A DNA stretch of 64,000 nt from Shewanella glacialimarina (GCF_020511155.1 NZ_CP041216.1:3472001-3536000); one strand, 5' to 3'. Shown: positions 26,201 through 35,082, numbered from the stretch's first letter. A program made the numbers and translations. The notes: generated by a model not told the origin, from the letters alone.

Positions 26201-28543
26201 ATTGCCATTGCTGGTAGTAAAACTTTGGATTCAGGGCGCTACCTCGCCTTTGGGGGCAACCCATTTAGAAACAATAAAAATGCTCAGATGGAGCAGTTTT
26301 TACATAATAGTTTTGATTGGTTAACCCAAAAAGATACCGCTTCACTCAGTCAATTTAATGTTGTTTTAGCACAACTTGATGAAAGTTATTGGTTTAAAGA
26401 TCGCAGTCAAACCCGCGCTTGGTTGGATAATAACGTCAACAATGTTAGCTATAACCTTGAGGGCACCTGTGACGGTATTAACCTTGCTACCTGTATTGCT
26501 AACAAGCCAGATGTCATTATTATTTCACTTATAACACGTGATGGTGATGATAAAGCATCAATAATTCAGAGTGTTGAAAGTGCATTGACACAAAACATAC
26601 CGGTGATCTATATTCAGCACGATGGTGGGATTAATGATCACGGCAAAGCGCTACTAAAGGTATTAAATATTACCCACGGCCATGATAACTATTGGTGGAA
26701 ACTGCATTTGTCTGCATTTGACCCATCTACTTTATGGGGTAGTCTGCCAAGTGATATTGCAAGTATAAAAACACTGCTGAGCAATTTTAAAAATAAGTCA
26801 TTCAATGTTGATTTAACTGGCTGCAGCACTCGAAGTTGTCCTGCTGAGTCTAATGCTCAGAGCGAATTTTTTGATGGTGCGAATGCAATTAGCGCCCTAT
26901 TTAACAATCTTAATAGTCAAAAAATCAATATTTTTAACAGTACAGATTACCGCTTAAACAAACTCTTTATTTTACTTGCAGACCACTATCGTCAAACGGT
27001 GAGCTATCCGATGGATAAGTTAACCACTGATAAAGTAGACTTTTTTAAATCTTTATATGCTGATTATGCTATTTATAATACCCGTGATGTCAATCCTGTT
27101 CAGCCAGACATGGGGAACTTTAGTCGCTCTAATTTCACTCATATCACCCCAGAAAGTGCTCAAGTAGTATTAATGTCTAAGCCTGCATTTCGCTCAGCCG
27201 GTGTCTATGCTCTACCAGGGCAAACGTTTACCGTCACTCGCAACGATAGTAATAGAGTGAACACCCAAATTTTCATCAATAGCCTGCGAAGCAGTGCTAC
27301 GCATATATTCAATGAAAATAGTTATAATCGTCCTTACTTTTTACAATCTAATTGGATTGATATTACCCCAGGTGAAACCATTCGTTTTACCTCTAGTTAC
27401 GGTGGTCCAATTCAAATCGGTTTTTCTCAAAAAGATATTGAAGTTAATTTTAGCTTTACCAATATTGGTCGCCATCCACATTGGCGAACACCTGCAGATG
27501 ACATTATTTTTGCAGAGAAAATGGAGCAAGGTGATTACGATTGGGCTGAAATTGCCACTGAAGGCTTTGAAGTACACTCTAAACTGACCCGATTACGTTC
27601 GTCATTATCAGGCAGTATTTGGCCACTTGCCTCTGATTTTGCTCATGCCACTTATCGCTACACCCATAATATGGTGAATATATTGGCGGGTTTTCAAGGT
27701 CCGGGCATAGATGTAGTTGCTGAAATTCATGACTTTGTAAACGATCGTGGTCTTTCGGTCGACACTATCGACATAGTTAAGCACATGAATGCAGACCAAC
27801 CAACCTGTGGTTGGGGCTGTAGTGGTAACCCATATGATGCAGGATGGGCCTTTAGCCCCACCGGACATGGTGATTTACACGAATTAGGCCATGGCATTGA
27901 ACGAGGTAGCATGCGCTTTGAAGGATATGGCGGTCATTCAAACACTAACTTCTACTCCTACTTTTCTAAATCTGTTTATGAAGATGAAACCGGCGAGCCT
28001 GCTAGTTGTCAGGGACTACCTTTTGAAGCGATGTTTAGAACCTTACAGGAAAGTAAGCGTGCCACAGATGCGACGGCTTATATGCAAGCCAATCTTGATA
28101 AGGGGTGGTCTGCACATCATGTGCTGTATATCCAATTAATGATGGCGGCACAAGCCGAAGGCACGCTGATAAACGGTTGGAACTTGTATCCCAGAATGCA
28201 TATTTGGGACAGAGAAATGTGGCGTTTAGATGACACAGAGGCAAGCTGGGCTAGCGGAAAAATAGCGTTGGGATTTGATGATTACAGTCGAACTGAATTT
28301 TCGGCAATGGGCCAAAATGAACGCTTGTTTATCTCTTTATCTGAAATAACTCAGCTAAATCTAACTGATTGGTTTGCTATGTACGGCTTTGCATTAAGTG
28401 CTAAAGCACAGGCACAAGTAGCAGCTAAAGGTTATAAAATGCTACCGCAAGTATTCTATACCTCTAGCGGCACAGGTTACTGTTCAACCTTAGTTCAAAG
28501 TGCATTACCAGTTGATGGTAATCAAGTCTGGCCAACACTTTAA
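23258..28543 (+). CDS. ImpA-like M60 metalloprotease lipoprotein with eight Ig-like repeats (mucin protease)
   Basis: A 1761-residue surface lipoprotein. The signal ends in a lipobox (SITGC, C27), with a short Gly/Asp/Ser linker. Eight near-identical 95-residue cadherin/He_PIG-like domains follow (about 45-804), each with PVISGAPGEATV and GQLTGTPQLTDVG, then a ninth diverged copy (805-890). The remaining 870 residues resemble IMPa N-terminal and helical regions plus a Peptidase M60 domain with the zinc motif HELGH (H1541, H1545) and nearby glutamates. M60 enzymes cut mucin-type O-glycoproteins, often next to sialylated glycans, so this protein should expose substrate for the sialidase. The ATG at 23270 is an alternative start. 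Only a weak NanR-like match (23183-23200) lies upstream; co-transcription with nagB is possible. Confidence 0.88.
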   Translation: MDYYMFTFNYPARHYLWLIFLLSITGCGGAGDDTSTSEIPIVQNSAPVISGAPGEATVAQFYSFTPVTSDENQDDTLTFSTTNLPNWLTLNNTTGQLTGTPQLTDVGIHNNIQLTVSDGELTASLSFAITVVNASIAPNSAPVISGAPGEATVAQFYSFTPVTSDENQDDTLTFSTTNLPNWLTLNNTTGQLTGTPQLTDVGIHNNIQLTVSDGELTASLSFAITVVNASIAPNSAPVISGAPGEATVAQFYSFTPVASDENQDDTLTFSSTNLPNWLTLNNTTGQLTGTPQLTDVGIHNNIQLTVSDGELTASLSFAITVVNASIAPNSAPVISGAPGEATVAQFYSFTPVASDENQDDTLTFSSTNLPNWLTLNNTTGQLTGTPQLTDVGIHNNIQLTVSDGELTASLSFAITVVNAPIAPNSAPVISGAPGEATVAQFYSFTPVTSDENQDDTLTFSTTNLPNWLTLNNTTGQLTGTPQLTDVGIHNNIQLTVSDGELTASLSFAITVVNASIAPNSAPVISGAPGEATVAQFYSFTPVTSDENQDDTLTFSTTNLPNWLTLNNTTGQLTGTPQLTDVGIHNNIQLTVSDGELTASLSFAITVVNASIAPNSAPVISGAPGEATVAQFYSFTPVTSDENQDDTLTFSTTNLPNWLTLNNTTGQLTGTPQLTDVGIHNNIQLTVSDGELTASLSFAITVVNASIAPNSAPVISGAPGEATVAQFYSFTPVASDENQDDTLTFSSTNLPNWLTLNNTTGQLTGTPQLTDVGIHNNIQLTVSDGELTASLSFAITVVNAHIAPTLTTLSAQTRADELFEFTLAYQGEENSIVSYSAPSLPDWLTLDKTTGQLSGTPTIDNLGITAISITLDDGIAQSTSVFTLQVEESWLALAIASGNALLVKDSDVILAAALAEIDSHTNRFNDIKRQLFNLDSIDNKLNAIDWDPSHDAAILYGQYPFNDTVLNTTSSHQVDGQDRVLPIAIAGSKTLDSGRYLAFGGNPFRNNKNAQMEQFLHNSFDWLTQKDTASLSQFNVVLAQLDESYWFKDRSQTRAWLDNNVNNVSYNLEGTCDGINLATCIANKPDVIIISLITRDGDDKASIIQSVESALTQNIPVIYIQHDGGINDHGKALLKVLNITHGHDNYWWKLHLSAFDPSTLWGSLPSDIASIKTLLSNFKNKSFNVDLTGCSTRSCPAESNAQSEFFDGANAISALFNNLNSQKINIFNSTDYRLNKLFILLADHYRQTVSYPMDKLTTDKVDFFKSLYADYAIYNTRDVNPVQPDMGNFSRSNFTHITPESAQVVLMSKPAFRSAGVYALPGQTFTVTRNDSNRVNTQIFINSLRSSATHIFNENSYNRPYFLQSNWIDITPGETIRFTSSYGGPIQIGFSQKDIEVNFSFTNIGRHPHWRTPADDIIFAEKMEQGDYDWAEIATEGFEVHSKLTRLRSSLSGSIWPLASDFAHATYRYTHNMVNILAGFQGPGIDVVAEIHDFVNDRGLSVDTIDIVKHMNADQPTCGWGCSGNPYDAGWAFSPTGHGDLHELGHGIERGSMRFEGYGGHSNTNFYSYFSKSVYEDETGEPASCQGLPFEAMFRTLQESKRATDATAYMQANLDKGWSAHHVLYIQLMMAAQAEGTLINGWNLYPRMHIWDREMWRLDDTEASWASGKIALGFDDYSRTEFSAMGQNERLFISLSEITQLNLTDWFAMYGFALSAKAQAQVAAKGYKMLPQVFYTSSGTGYCSTLVQSALPVDGNQVWPTL
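23391..25670 (+). repeat. Eight 285-bp direct repeats inside the M60 gene
   Basis: Repeat starts fall at 23391, 23676, 23961, 24246, 24531, 24816, 25101 and 25386, exactly 285 bp (95 codons) apart. Copies are almost identical at the DNA level and fall into two types by four linked differences (ACA/GCA, ACC/AGC, CTT/CTC, ACA/ACT), in the order A A B B A A A B. The linker between repeats varies once (TCC to CCC after the fourth). Confidence 0.97.
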
Positions 28544-28610
28544 CAGGTTATTTGACCTCAATTTCACAGTTATGGTCACCGAGCAAGGACGCTAAATATT
28601 AACTAAGGCA

Positions 28611-28640
28611 AAGCTCAGCTTATGCTGAGTTTTGCTTTTT
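28611..28640 (+). terminator. Terminator after the M60 gene
   Basis: AAGCTCAGC-TTAT-GCTGAGTTT forms a stem followed by a T-rich run (TTTTGCTTTTT), 68 bases past the stop. The remaining bases to the next gene hold a second hairpin for the opposite strand and no supported gene. Confidence 0.8.
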
Positions 28641-28794
28641 AGTGTTTATCATTATCGGCAATAGTAAATAAATGCCCAGCTAAATGAATTAATGCAACTC
28701 ACTAGGTGATATTTCAGCCTTATGGTCATGACCCACCCTCTAAAATGTTCATGACAAAACTTACCTCACAAGGAAGTATCGTTAATTTTTAAGC

Positions 28795-28825
28795 AAAAAA
28801 AACCATCACCAATTTAGTGATGGTT
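28795..28825 (-). terminator. Terminator of the nagA-nanA operon
   Basis: AACCATCAC and GTGATGGTT form a 9-bp stem. On the minus strand it is followed by a run of T (A-run at 28793-28800 on the plus strand). It lies 140 bases past the nanA stop. Confidence 0.85.
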
Positions 28826-28964
28826 GTCTATATTATCGGTTAATTTAACCTTCGACGTAAGGACTGATATGAATGATAAAATAGTTAACAGCTTTCTGGT
28901 ACTTGATCACATACTGAATGTGCCAGCTGATAAGCCATTAATTTACGCAGCTAAGCCACTACAA

Positions 28965-29873
28965 CTAATCATTTTTTATATGACTCATAAAGCCAGCACT
29001 TTTCATTTTAGCGACCACATCGGCTTTTTCTTTTACTGACAATGAGCGAATAGGCAGACGAGGGTCCCCAACGTCAATGCCATGAAGCAACATAGCGGCT
29101 TTACCAGCTGCAACCCCGCCGTATTCTACAAGCGGACGAATAATGCCGATCACCTTATCCATCAGTGCGACGACGGTTACTTGATCGCCTTTGTTAAATG
29201 CCGCTATGATGTCTAAATAAAGCGGTGCAGCATAGTTATAAGTACTTCCCACAGCGCCAATCGCACCAACAGCCAATCCCCCAGGAAGAAATTCATCTAC
29301 ACCAAATGGAATATCAAATTTTCCACCACAAACTCGAGTACAACGTTGGAACTCATACAAATCGCCATGATTGAATTTAATACCGGCTAGATTTGGGATG
29401 ACGCCATCCGCTTTAATAAGAAATTGTTCCATATCAAACATCACCCCTGACATACCAGAGTGATAATAGTAAAACCCTTTGTTTGGCGCTGCTGCAGCCA
29501 CGGCGGCACAGTAAGTCACTAGATCATCTACAGAACCCGGTTTAAAGAAACAAGGGGCTATTACAGAGGTTGCAAAGACATCTAAAGAATTAGCATGCTT
29601 AGTTAATTCAAGCGTATCAACAATAGACAGCGCACCAGTGTGCACCGTAATACTGAGTTTACCCTTGGCCGCTGTAACCCAGCGTTCAGCCACGGCTTTA
29701 CGTTCAGCCACAGAACAATTGAGCCCTTCACCTGTTGTGCCACAGATATAAACGCCTTCGACTCCTTGTTTGATAAGCAAAGCGGCTATTTGATCAATAA
29801 CCGCAAGATTTACCTGACCATGTTGATCGAAAGGTGTATGGGGGGCGGAAATTAATCCGGTAAGTTTTTGCAT
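28965..29873 (-). CDS. nanA: N-acetylneuraminate lyase
   Basis: A 302-residue DapA/NanA-family TIM barrel that splits Neu5Ac into ManNAc and pyruvate. The Schiff-base lysine is K166 (LAGIKFN) and the partner tyrosine Y137 lies in FYYYHSGMSGV. The GTTGEGLNCS loop and the GVDEFL segment are also present. The motif reads YYYH-SGMSG rather than the E. coli-like YNIPALSG, so it belongs to a different lyase branch, closer in this segment to vertebrate-type NPL. I start at ATG 29873 (MQKLTGLISAPHTPFD); the open frame upstream overlaps nagA. It follows nagA by 16 bp. Confidence 0.93.
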   Translation of the reverse strand: MQKLTGLISAPHTPFDQHGQVNLAVIDQIAALLIKQGVEGVYICGTTGEGLNCSVAERKAVAERWVTAAKGKLSITVHTGALSIVDTLELTKHANSLDVFATSVIAPCFFKPGSVDDLVTYCAAVAAAAPNKGFYYYHSGMSGVMFDMEQFLIKADGVIPNLAGIKFNHGDLYEFQRCTRVCGGKFDIPFGVDEFLPGGLAVGAIGAVGSTYNYAAPLYLDIIAAFNKGDQVTVVALMDKVIGIIRPLVEYGGVAAGKAAMLLHGIDVGDPRLPIRSLSVKEKADVVAKMKSAGFMSHIKND

Positions 29874-29889
29874 TATAAACCTCTGTAAA

Positions 29890-31026
29890 TTAGTATATTT
29901 GTTTGCCGCCAATCCATGTCTGGCTAACATGTAGATCAGAGTTATTAGTTGTGTTAAGCAATGTAAAATCAGCATTAGCATTGATCGCTAGCTGAGGTGT
30001 TGATGTATTAAGACCAAGGAAATCGGCTGGATATTGACTTGCCATTCTCAGCGCCTCTTCTAATGAGACATCAAGCATTCGCCGTGCATTGTTTACCGCA
30101 GTGATCATATCTAAGGCAGAACCGGCTAATTGGCCTGTTTGACTGGTGAGCTTACCGTTTGCTAACTGTATTTTATGACCATCAAATTCTAATGTTTTTT
30201 GGCTACTACCTATCGTTGACATTGAGTCTGTCACCAGCATCATTTTGCCGATTTTTTTGGCGCGAGTGGCCAACTTAGCCGTAGCAGGGTGAACATGATG
30301 ACCGTCAAGAATCAAGCCACACCAACTGTGTTCATCAAGCAATGCAGCCCCTACCATATTAGGTTCTCTGGAGGTCAGCGCAGACATCGCATTGAATAAA
30401 TGAGTAAAGCCCACTGCACCAGCAGCTAATGCTGCTTGCGTCACGGCAAAGCTTGCATTCGAGTGGCCTAAACATACTTTTACCTTGTGTTCCGTTAATC
30501 GTTTTATTTGCGCGGCAGTGACATTTTCGGGTGCAAGAGTGACAATTTTCACACCAAGATCATCTCGACAATAAATGTCCATTTCCGACTCGGTTAGCGG
30601 CCTAATATGCTCACTACTATGTATACCTTTGTTGGGTACACTAATATGTGGCCCCTCAAAATGGACTCCGACAATACCGGCTACCTGCTGCTTTATTGCA
30701 GAGGCTATAACGTTCGCTGCACTTGTGATTGTTTCAATGCCACTGGTGATTAATGTCGGTAGCAATCCCGTAGAACCAAAGCGGCTATGCGCTAACACCA
30801 TAGCGTTAAGGGCCATTAAATTTGGGTCATGGTTAAATAAATATCCCCCGCCACCATTTACTTGAACATCAATAAAACCAGCAGTCAGCAAGCCTGGTAC
30901 TTTAATTTCCTTAGCCCCTTTTACCGAATCAAAAGCAAGCACCTTTTGTTCATCAAAGCTTATCGCTTGGTTTTTTATGATGTTTTTACCATCAAACATT
31001 TGTTGTGCAATTATGGTGGTGATCAT
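29890..31026 (-). CDS. nagA: N-acetylglucosamine-6-phosphate deacetylase
   Basis: A 378-residue metal-dependent amidohydrolase that turns GlcNAc-6-P into GlcN-6-P. Motifs: FIDVQVNGGGG, HFEGPHIS (metal Glu), CLGHSNAS and THLFNAMS (metal His residues), DGHHVHP, and the catalytic Asp in LVTDSMS. Length is standard. It is the first gene of a two-gene operon with nanA and is divergent from the DUF4862 gene, with NanR operators in the shared 535-bp region. Confidence 0.94.
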   Translation of the reverse strand: MITTIIAQQMFDGKNIIKNQAISFDEQKVLAFDSVKGAKEIKVPGLLTAGFIDVQVNGGGGYLFNHDPNLMALNAMVLAHSRFGSTGLLPTLITSGIETITSAANVIASAIKQQVAGIVGVHFEGPHISVPNKGIHSSEHIRPLTESEMDIYCRDDLGVKIVTLAPENVTAAQIKRLTEHKVKVCLGHSNASFAVTQAALAAGAVGFTHLFNAMSALTSREPNMVGAALLDEHSWCGLILDGHHVHPATAKLATRAKKIGKMMLVTDSMSTIGSSQKTLEFDGHKIQLANGKLTSQTGQLAGSALDMITAVNNARRMLDVSLEEALRMASQYPADFLGLNTSTPQLAINANADFTLLNTTNNSDLHVSQTWIGGKQIY

Positions 31027-31235
31027 AATGTCTCTGTTGGGGTTCCTTTAAAATTAAAAAGAAAATACTTATTAAAATCAATTATAAAAATAGCATTAAC
31101 CTGAAGAACCTTATTCTCCGCTGGACAAATAAACAGCATCGAAAAAAGTAAACAACTGCTCAAACTGACGTAATTGTGAAATAACTCATTGGCAGACAGC
31201 AACCAAGGCTTATATAGTTAAATCAATAATTACAA

Positions 31236-31269
31236 CAGGTATACTATCAACCTGTTATACCAATATACC
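31236..31269 (-). promoter_or_regulatory. Compound NanR operator between nagA and the DUF4862 gene
   Basis: On the minus strand, GGTATA-TT-GGTATA-ACAGG (31251-31269) gives a tandem pair of half sites; a further AGGTATAC on the plus strand (31237-31244) faces it. It lies 210 bp from the nagA ATG. The nagA promoter was not pinned down; a second, single operator at 31508 serves the other gene. The rest of 31027-31561 is AT-rich with no gene. Confidence 0.75.
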
Positions 31270-31507
31270 TGATGAGATATTATTGTCAAAGTGAAAATAT
31301 ATAATTAGATAGACCCAAGGTGAAAAAATTAGCTAACAAACTGATTATAAATAATTAATATCTTTTTATTATTTAATCAATGCCTACTTGGTAAACGATT
31401 CAAAATGAGGTGTATTGAAAAAACTGAGTTTTAACATCTATAACCTAAAGGCTAAATCTATCCTAATAAAAATCAGTCAAGTTAGATTGCAACCACAAAG
31501 GTGTAAT

Positions 31508-31520
31508 GGTATAACAGCAT
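31508..31520 (+). promoter_or_regulatory. NanR operator before the DUF4862 gene
   Basis: GGTATAACAGCAT matches the first ten bases of the best operator and lies 42 bp before the ATG of the DUF4862 gene, in promoter-overlapping position. Confidence 0.7.
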
Positions 31521-31561
31521 GCTTACTTTTTATTAGCGTCCTATTATCTGGCGGAGATTAA

Positions 31562-32524
31562 ATGAAATATATTATTGGCGCATACGCCACCGCTCCCTCT
31601 ACCGAGCAATGGCAGCAAGAATTAGAAACTCAGTATTACCAACAGCTCAAGTCACTGAATAAGATTAGTGGTATTGAGCATCCCTTTGTTGGGCGACTGC
31701 ATCCATATGACGATGAGTGGTTTCTCAAAAATATCGATAAAAACTGGCAGTTTATCTTCACTTCTATCCCTGGGGTAATGAGCAGTCTCGCTAAAAATCC
31801 TCACTTTGGTATAGCCTCAACAAAAGAAGAAGGCAGACTGTCGGCACTGTCTTTTTATCAACTAGCACAACAAGCCATATTAGAACTAAATAACTACTTA
31901 GATAGACAGGCTGTCAGCTTTATAAAAATACACACCTCGCCGAAAATTAGCCCTGCCACGCACTCATCTATTGAAGCATTGCAAGCATCTCTTGAAACCA
32001 TGCAGTCTTGGGATTGGGATGGGGCAAAATTAGTGATTGAACATTGTGATGCGCACATTGGCGGACAAGAAGCCGAAAAAGGCTTTATGTTACTAGAAGA
32101 TGAAATTACCGCTATTAAGCATGTTAATAGCAAGCTCAACAGTGACATTGGTATTAGTATAAATTGGGGACGTTCAGCGATAGAAACCCGCAGCTCTGCT
32201 GGGCCATTGCAGCATATTAAGCAGGCCTATAATAGCGGTTTATTAAAAGGAATTATATTTTCTGGTGCCTCAGGGCTTGAGGGGCCATATGGCCAATGGA
32301 AAGATACCCATATGCCACCAGCACAAGCGTTTAATATTCCAAGTTTTGCCCAAGGATCTTGTTTAACCTTAGAACAAATCGAACTATCGTTACAGCAATG
32401 TCATTATAATCAGCTTGATTTTATCGGCGGAAAAATATCAATAAGCCCTAATAAAGCTAGCGTTACCGAACGTGTTTCCTACATTAAAAGCTTAATCACT
32501 TTGCTAGATAAAGTGGTAATCTAA
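31562..32524 (+). CDS. DUF4862-family protein, unknown function, in the NanR regulon
   Basis: This 320-residue soluble protein looks like a TIM barrel of the xylose-isomerase/AP-endonuclease kind. I recognise the family from YIIGAYAT, GRLHPYDDEWF, GIAS, IEHCDAHIGGQEAEKGF and ISINWGRSAIETR, which recall DUF4862, a family without an assigned reaction. The conserved Glu and His in VIEHCDAH and the late GGKIS strand could form a metal or sugar-phosphate site. No signal peptide is present, so it acts in the cytoplasm. It has its own NanR operator and strong ribosome site (GGCGGAGA). An isomerase or epimerase step on a sialic-acid variant or breakdown product is inferred, not shown. Confidence 0.8.
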   Translation: MKYIIGAYATAPSTEQWQQELETQYYQQLKSLNKISGIEHPFVGRLHPYDDEWFLKNIDKNWQFIFTSIPGVMSSLAKNPHFGIASTKEEGRLSALSFYQLAQQAILELNNYLDRQAVSFIKIHTSPKISPATHSSIEALQASLETMQSWDWDGAKLVIEHCDAHIGGQEAEKGFMLLEDEITAIKHVNSKLNSDIGISINWGRSAIETRSSAGPLQHIKQAYNSGLLKGIIFSGASGLEGPYGQWKDTHMPPAQAFNIPSFAQGSCLTLEQIELSLQQCHYNQLDFIGGKISISPNKASVTERVSYIKSLITLLDKVVI

Positions 32525-32846
32525 CTTTAGTGATTGTCATTATTACCTGAGCGTCTAACGCTATAAAGAGTGGCTTAAAACTTGGGCAATATACAGCAGC
32601 TTCATTGAATCGTATTAGGTTTTTGGTAAATTCATCGTATTTACTTATTAGCAATTAGTGAGCAAGGTGCTGAAATTTCAGTCTTAGCGATGTATTTAAA
32701 TGGCTTATTTACAACAATTGTTATTATCGTTTTTTCAAAAGATTTGATATTTTAAGCCTCAAAAATAGCTTTGGGAAGTAGATGAACTTTTACATCTTGA
32801 CGTAAATATGACGGCGTTATATCAACATACGACTTAGTGCTTATCG
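32525..32846. other. Intergenic region without recognised features
   Basis: 322 bp between the convergent DUF4862 and PAS-GGDEF-EAL genes. It is AT-rich. I see no reading frame with a ribosome site, no operator and no convincing terminator hairpin. Confidence 0.6.
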
Positions 32847-34934
32847 CTATTTTTTTAGATTATAATTGGCAGCAAAATCGAGAAATAGCTTTGCTGGTAT
32901 AGGTTTACTAAAATAATAGCCCTGTACTAAATCACAGCCCAATTTATCTAACAATGTTAGTTGTTCGAGTGTTTCAACACCTTCGGCAACCACTGTCAGC
33001 CCTAAACTATGCGCCATGGAAATAATGGCATTGACTAATTCACAATCGGCTTTATTTAACGGTATGCCATTAATAAAGCTACGGTCAATTTTTAATACAT
33101 CAAAGTCATATTGCCTTAAATAACTTAAAGATGAATAACCTGTACCAAAATCATCCATTGATAATTTTATGCCCAACGCATTAATTTTAACCAAAGCATC
33201 ATGAATTTGTGATTGGCCAATCATTAACACGCCTTCAGTAATTTCAAGTTCCAAATCTTCGGCACTTACATTAGCATCAATAATCGCATTTGTGATTACA
33301 CTCAGCAGCTCTGCATCCCTAAATTGACGCGGAGACAAATTAACTGCCATAGTATATTTTTGTTGATAAATATTTTGCCATTGATGTAAAAAGTACAGCG
33401 CTTGTTTCAGTACAAATCGCCCAATTGGTACAATCAAGCCAGTATGTTCTGCAATAGGGATAAATTCATCAGGAGTGACATTACCCAGTGTTGAATTGTG
33501 CCAACGCAACAGTGCTTCTGCACCGGTAATCTGTCTTTTTTTAACATCAAATTGGGGTTGGTAATATAATTCAAATTCTTTACGCTCCAATGCGCCATGC
33601 ATTTGTTCTTCAATTTTAAAGCGGCGGATCATCATGGCATTCATTTCTTTAGAGAAAAACGAACTAGTATTACGTCCTAAATCTTTGGCTCGATACATGG
33701 CTGTATCGGCATTACGCAGTAAATCAGAGGCACATAGGCCATTTTCAGGGTAAATGGCCACACCAATACTTACCGTCAGCATTAACTCCCTACCATCTAT
33801 GATAAAGGGTGCTCTAAAGGCTTTGAGCAAATTGTCAGTAATAACTAACGCATCATGCTGCTCTTTGATACCACGCAATAACACGATAAACTCATCACCG
33901 CCTAAACGACCGACAATATCGGCTTCTCGCAGAGTGTGCTTTAATCTATTGGCTGACTCGATTAACACTTTATCACCGACTTCATGTCCTAATGAGTCAT
34001 TCACTTTTTTGAAATCATCTAAATCAAGAAAAAGTACCGCTGTTTGCTCATCATTTCTCTCAGACTCAAGCAGCATTTGTGATAAACGGTCCAGTGCTAA
34101 GAAACGATTGGGTAATGAGGTTAAGGCATCAAAATATGCCTGTTTACGGATGATTTCGGCTGATTTATATTGTTCACTAATATCACGAATAATGGCCACA
34201 ATTTGATTATATGAAGCGAGATAGCTCAACCTTGCCTCGAAATAAACTAATCCTTGGGGCATATTTAACTCATATTCAAAGGTAGTCATTCCGTGTTGAT
34301 GTAATACTTTATCTATATGAGCTTGAAACTTACTCACAGCCTCATCAGGTAAAAGGTCAGTCATGCGTTTGCCGATAAACTGACTGGGTGCAACGAAGAG
34401 ATTTTTTTGATCTGCCCCATGGTAATCAATGATAGTCCCGTCCATTTCCATCAAGAAAAATAAATCAGGTAAGGCCTCAATGATCGTCTTCAGCATATGA
34501 TCTTTAAATTCAGCCTGGGATTGAGCATGCTTAACATCGGCTAAATTAACATCAAGACAGTACATTTGTTTTTTATTATATTGGTTAATAAACAGTACAT
34601 GGCTTGAAAACACACTGACATCACTGCCATTTTTATGGCATAGGGTAATTTCTGATGCAGGAATTTTTGTTCCTTGTGTTATCCAATTATGATGCGCAGT
34701 AATCACTAACTCACGCATAGAGGGAGGAATAATGAGATCTTCTAGCTTTTGTCCTAATGCTTCTTCTTTACTGTAACCATAAAGTAACTCACTGCCCACA
34801 TTCCAATAGATCACCCGCCGTTCTTCATCGTATCCTTGCACCGAAACAATGTTTACAGCGTCAAACAATTGGTGAAGCGAATCATTGAGAACATATTGCT
34901 GAGGAGGCACAATGCCTAGCTTGATTGATTTCAT
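32847..34934 (-). CDS. PAS-PAS-GGDEF-EAL cyclic-di-GMP enzyme
   Basis: A soluble protein of 695 residues. Two PAS domains (about 10-125 and 130-255; VIYWNVGSELLYGYSKEEALG is a typical PAS core) precede a GGDEF domain with an intact active site (RLGGDEF at 345-349) and an EAL domain with EALLRW, DDFGTGYSSL and AEGVET intact. Both synthesis and breakdown of c-di-GMP are thus possible. There is no membrane segment, so the PAS domains would sense a cytoplasmic signal or redox cofactor. I prefer ATG 34934; the frame extends to a TTG at 34979. It lies inside the sialic-acid locus but has no NanR site, so it may be a passenger or a behavioural link. Confidence 0.92.
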   Translation of the reverse strand: MKSIKLGIVPPQQYVLNDSLHQLFDAVNIVSVQGYDEERRVIYWNVGSELLYGYSKEEALGQKLEDLIIPPSMRELVITAHHNWITQGTKIPASEITLCHKNGSDVSVFSSHVLFINQYNKKQMYCLDVNLADVKHAQSQAEFKDHMLKTIIEALPDLFFLMEMDGTIIDYHGADQKNLFVAPSQFIGKRMTDLLPDEAVSKFQAHIDKVLHQHGMTTFEYELNMPQGLVYFEARLSYLASYNQIVAIIRDISEQYKSAEIIRKQAYFDALTSLPNRFLALDRLSQMLLESERNDEQTAVLFLDLDDFKKVNDSLGHEVGDKVLIESANRLKHTLREADIVGRLGGDEFIVLLRGIKEQHDALVITDNLLKAFRAPFIIDGRELMLTVSIGVAIYPENGLCASDLLRNADTAMYRAKDLGRNTSSFFSKEMNAMMIRRFKIEEQMHGALERKEFELYYQPQFDVKKRQITGAEALLRWHNSTLGNVTPDEFIPIAEHTGLIVPIGRFVLKQALYFLHQWQNIYQQKYTMAVNLSPRQFRDAELLSVITNAIIDANVSAEDLELEITEGVLMIGQSQIHDALVKINALGIKLSMDDFGTGYSSLSYLRQYDFDVLKIDRSFINGIPLNKADCELVNAIISMAHSLGLTVVAEGVETLEQLTLLDKLGCDLVQGYYFSKPIPAKLFLDFAANYNLKK

Positions 34935-35082
34935 ACTAAGATAAACCCGAGAAGTCCTTTGTTTTATAATAGACCCCAATCATCATTTTAACATCTATAA
35001 CACCTAATAAAGTTTACCGTATCACTTTTGATCACTGCGCTGCCATGATCACTTTGCTTCATTGTCAGATCAAAATATAAAA

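Noticed and set aside
28824..29039. A 71-residue plus-strand frame over the nanA 3' end
   Set aside because: It overlaps a terminator and nanA antisense, has no family resemblance, and codon use is unlike the neighbours.
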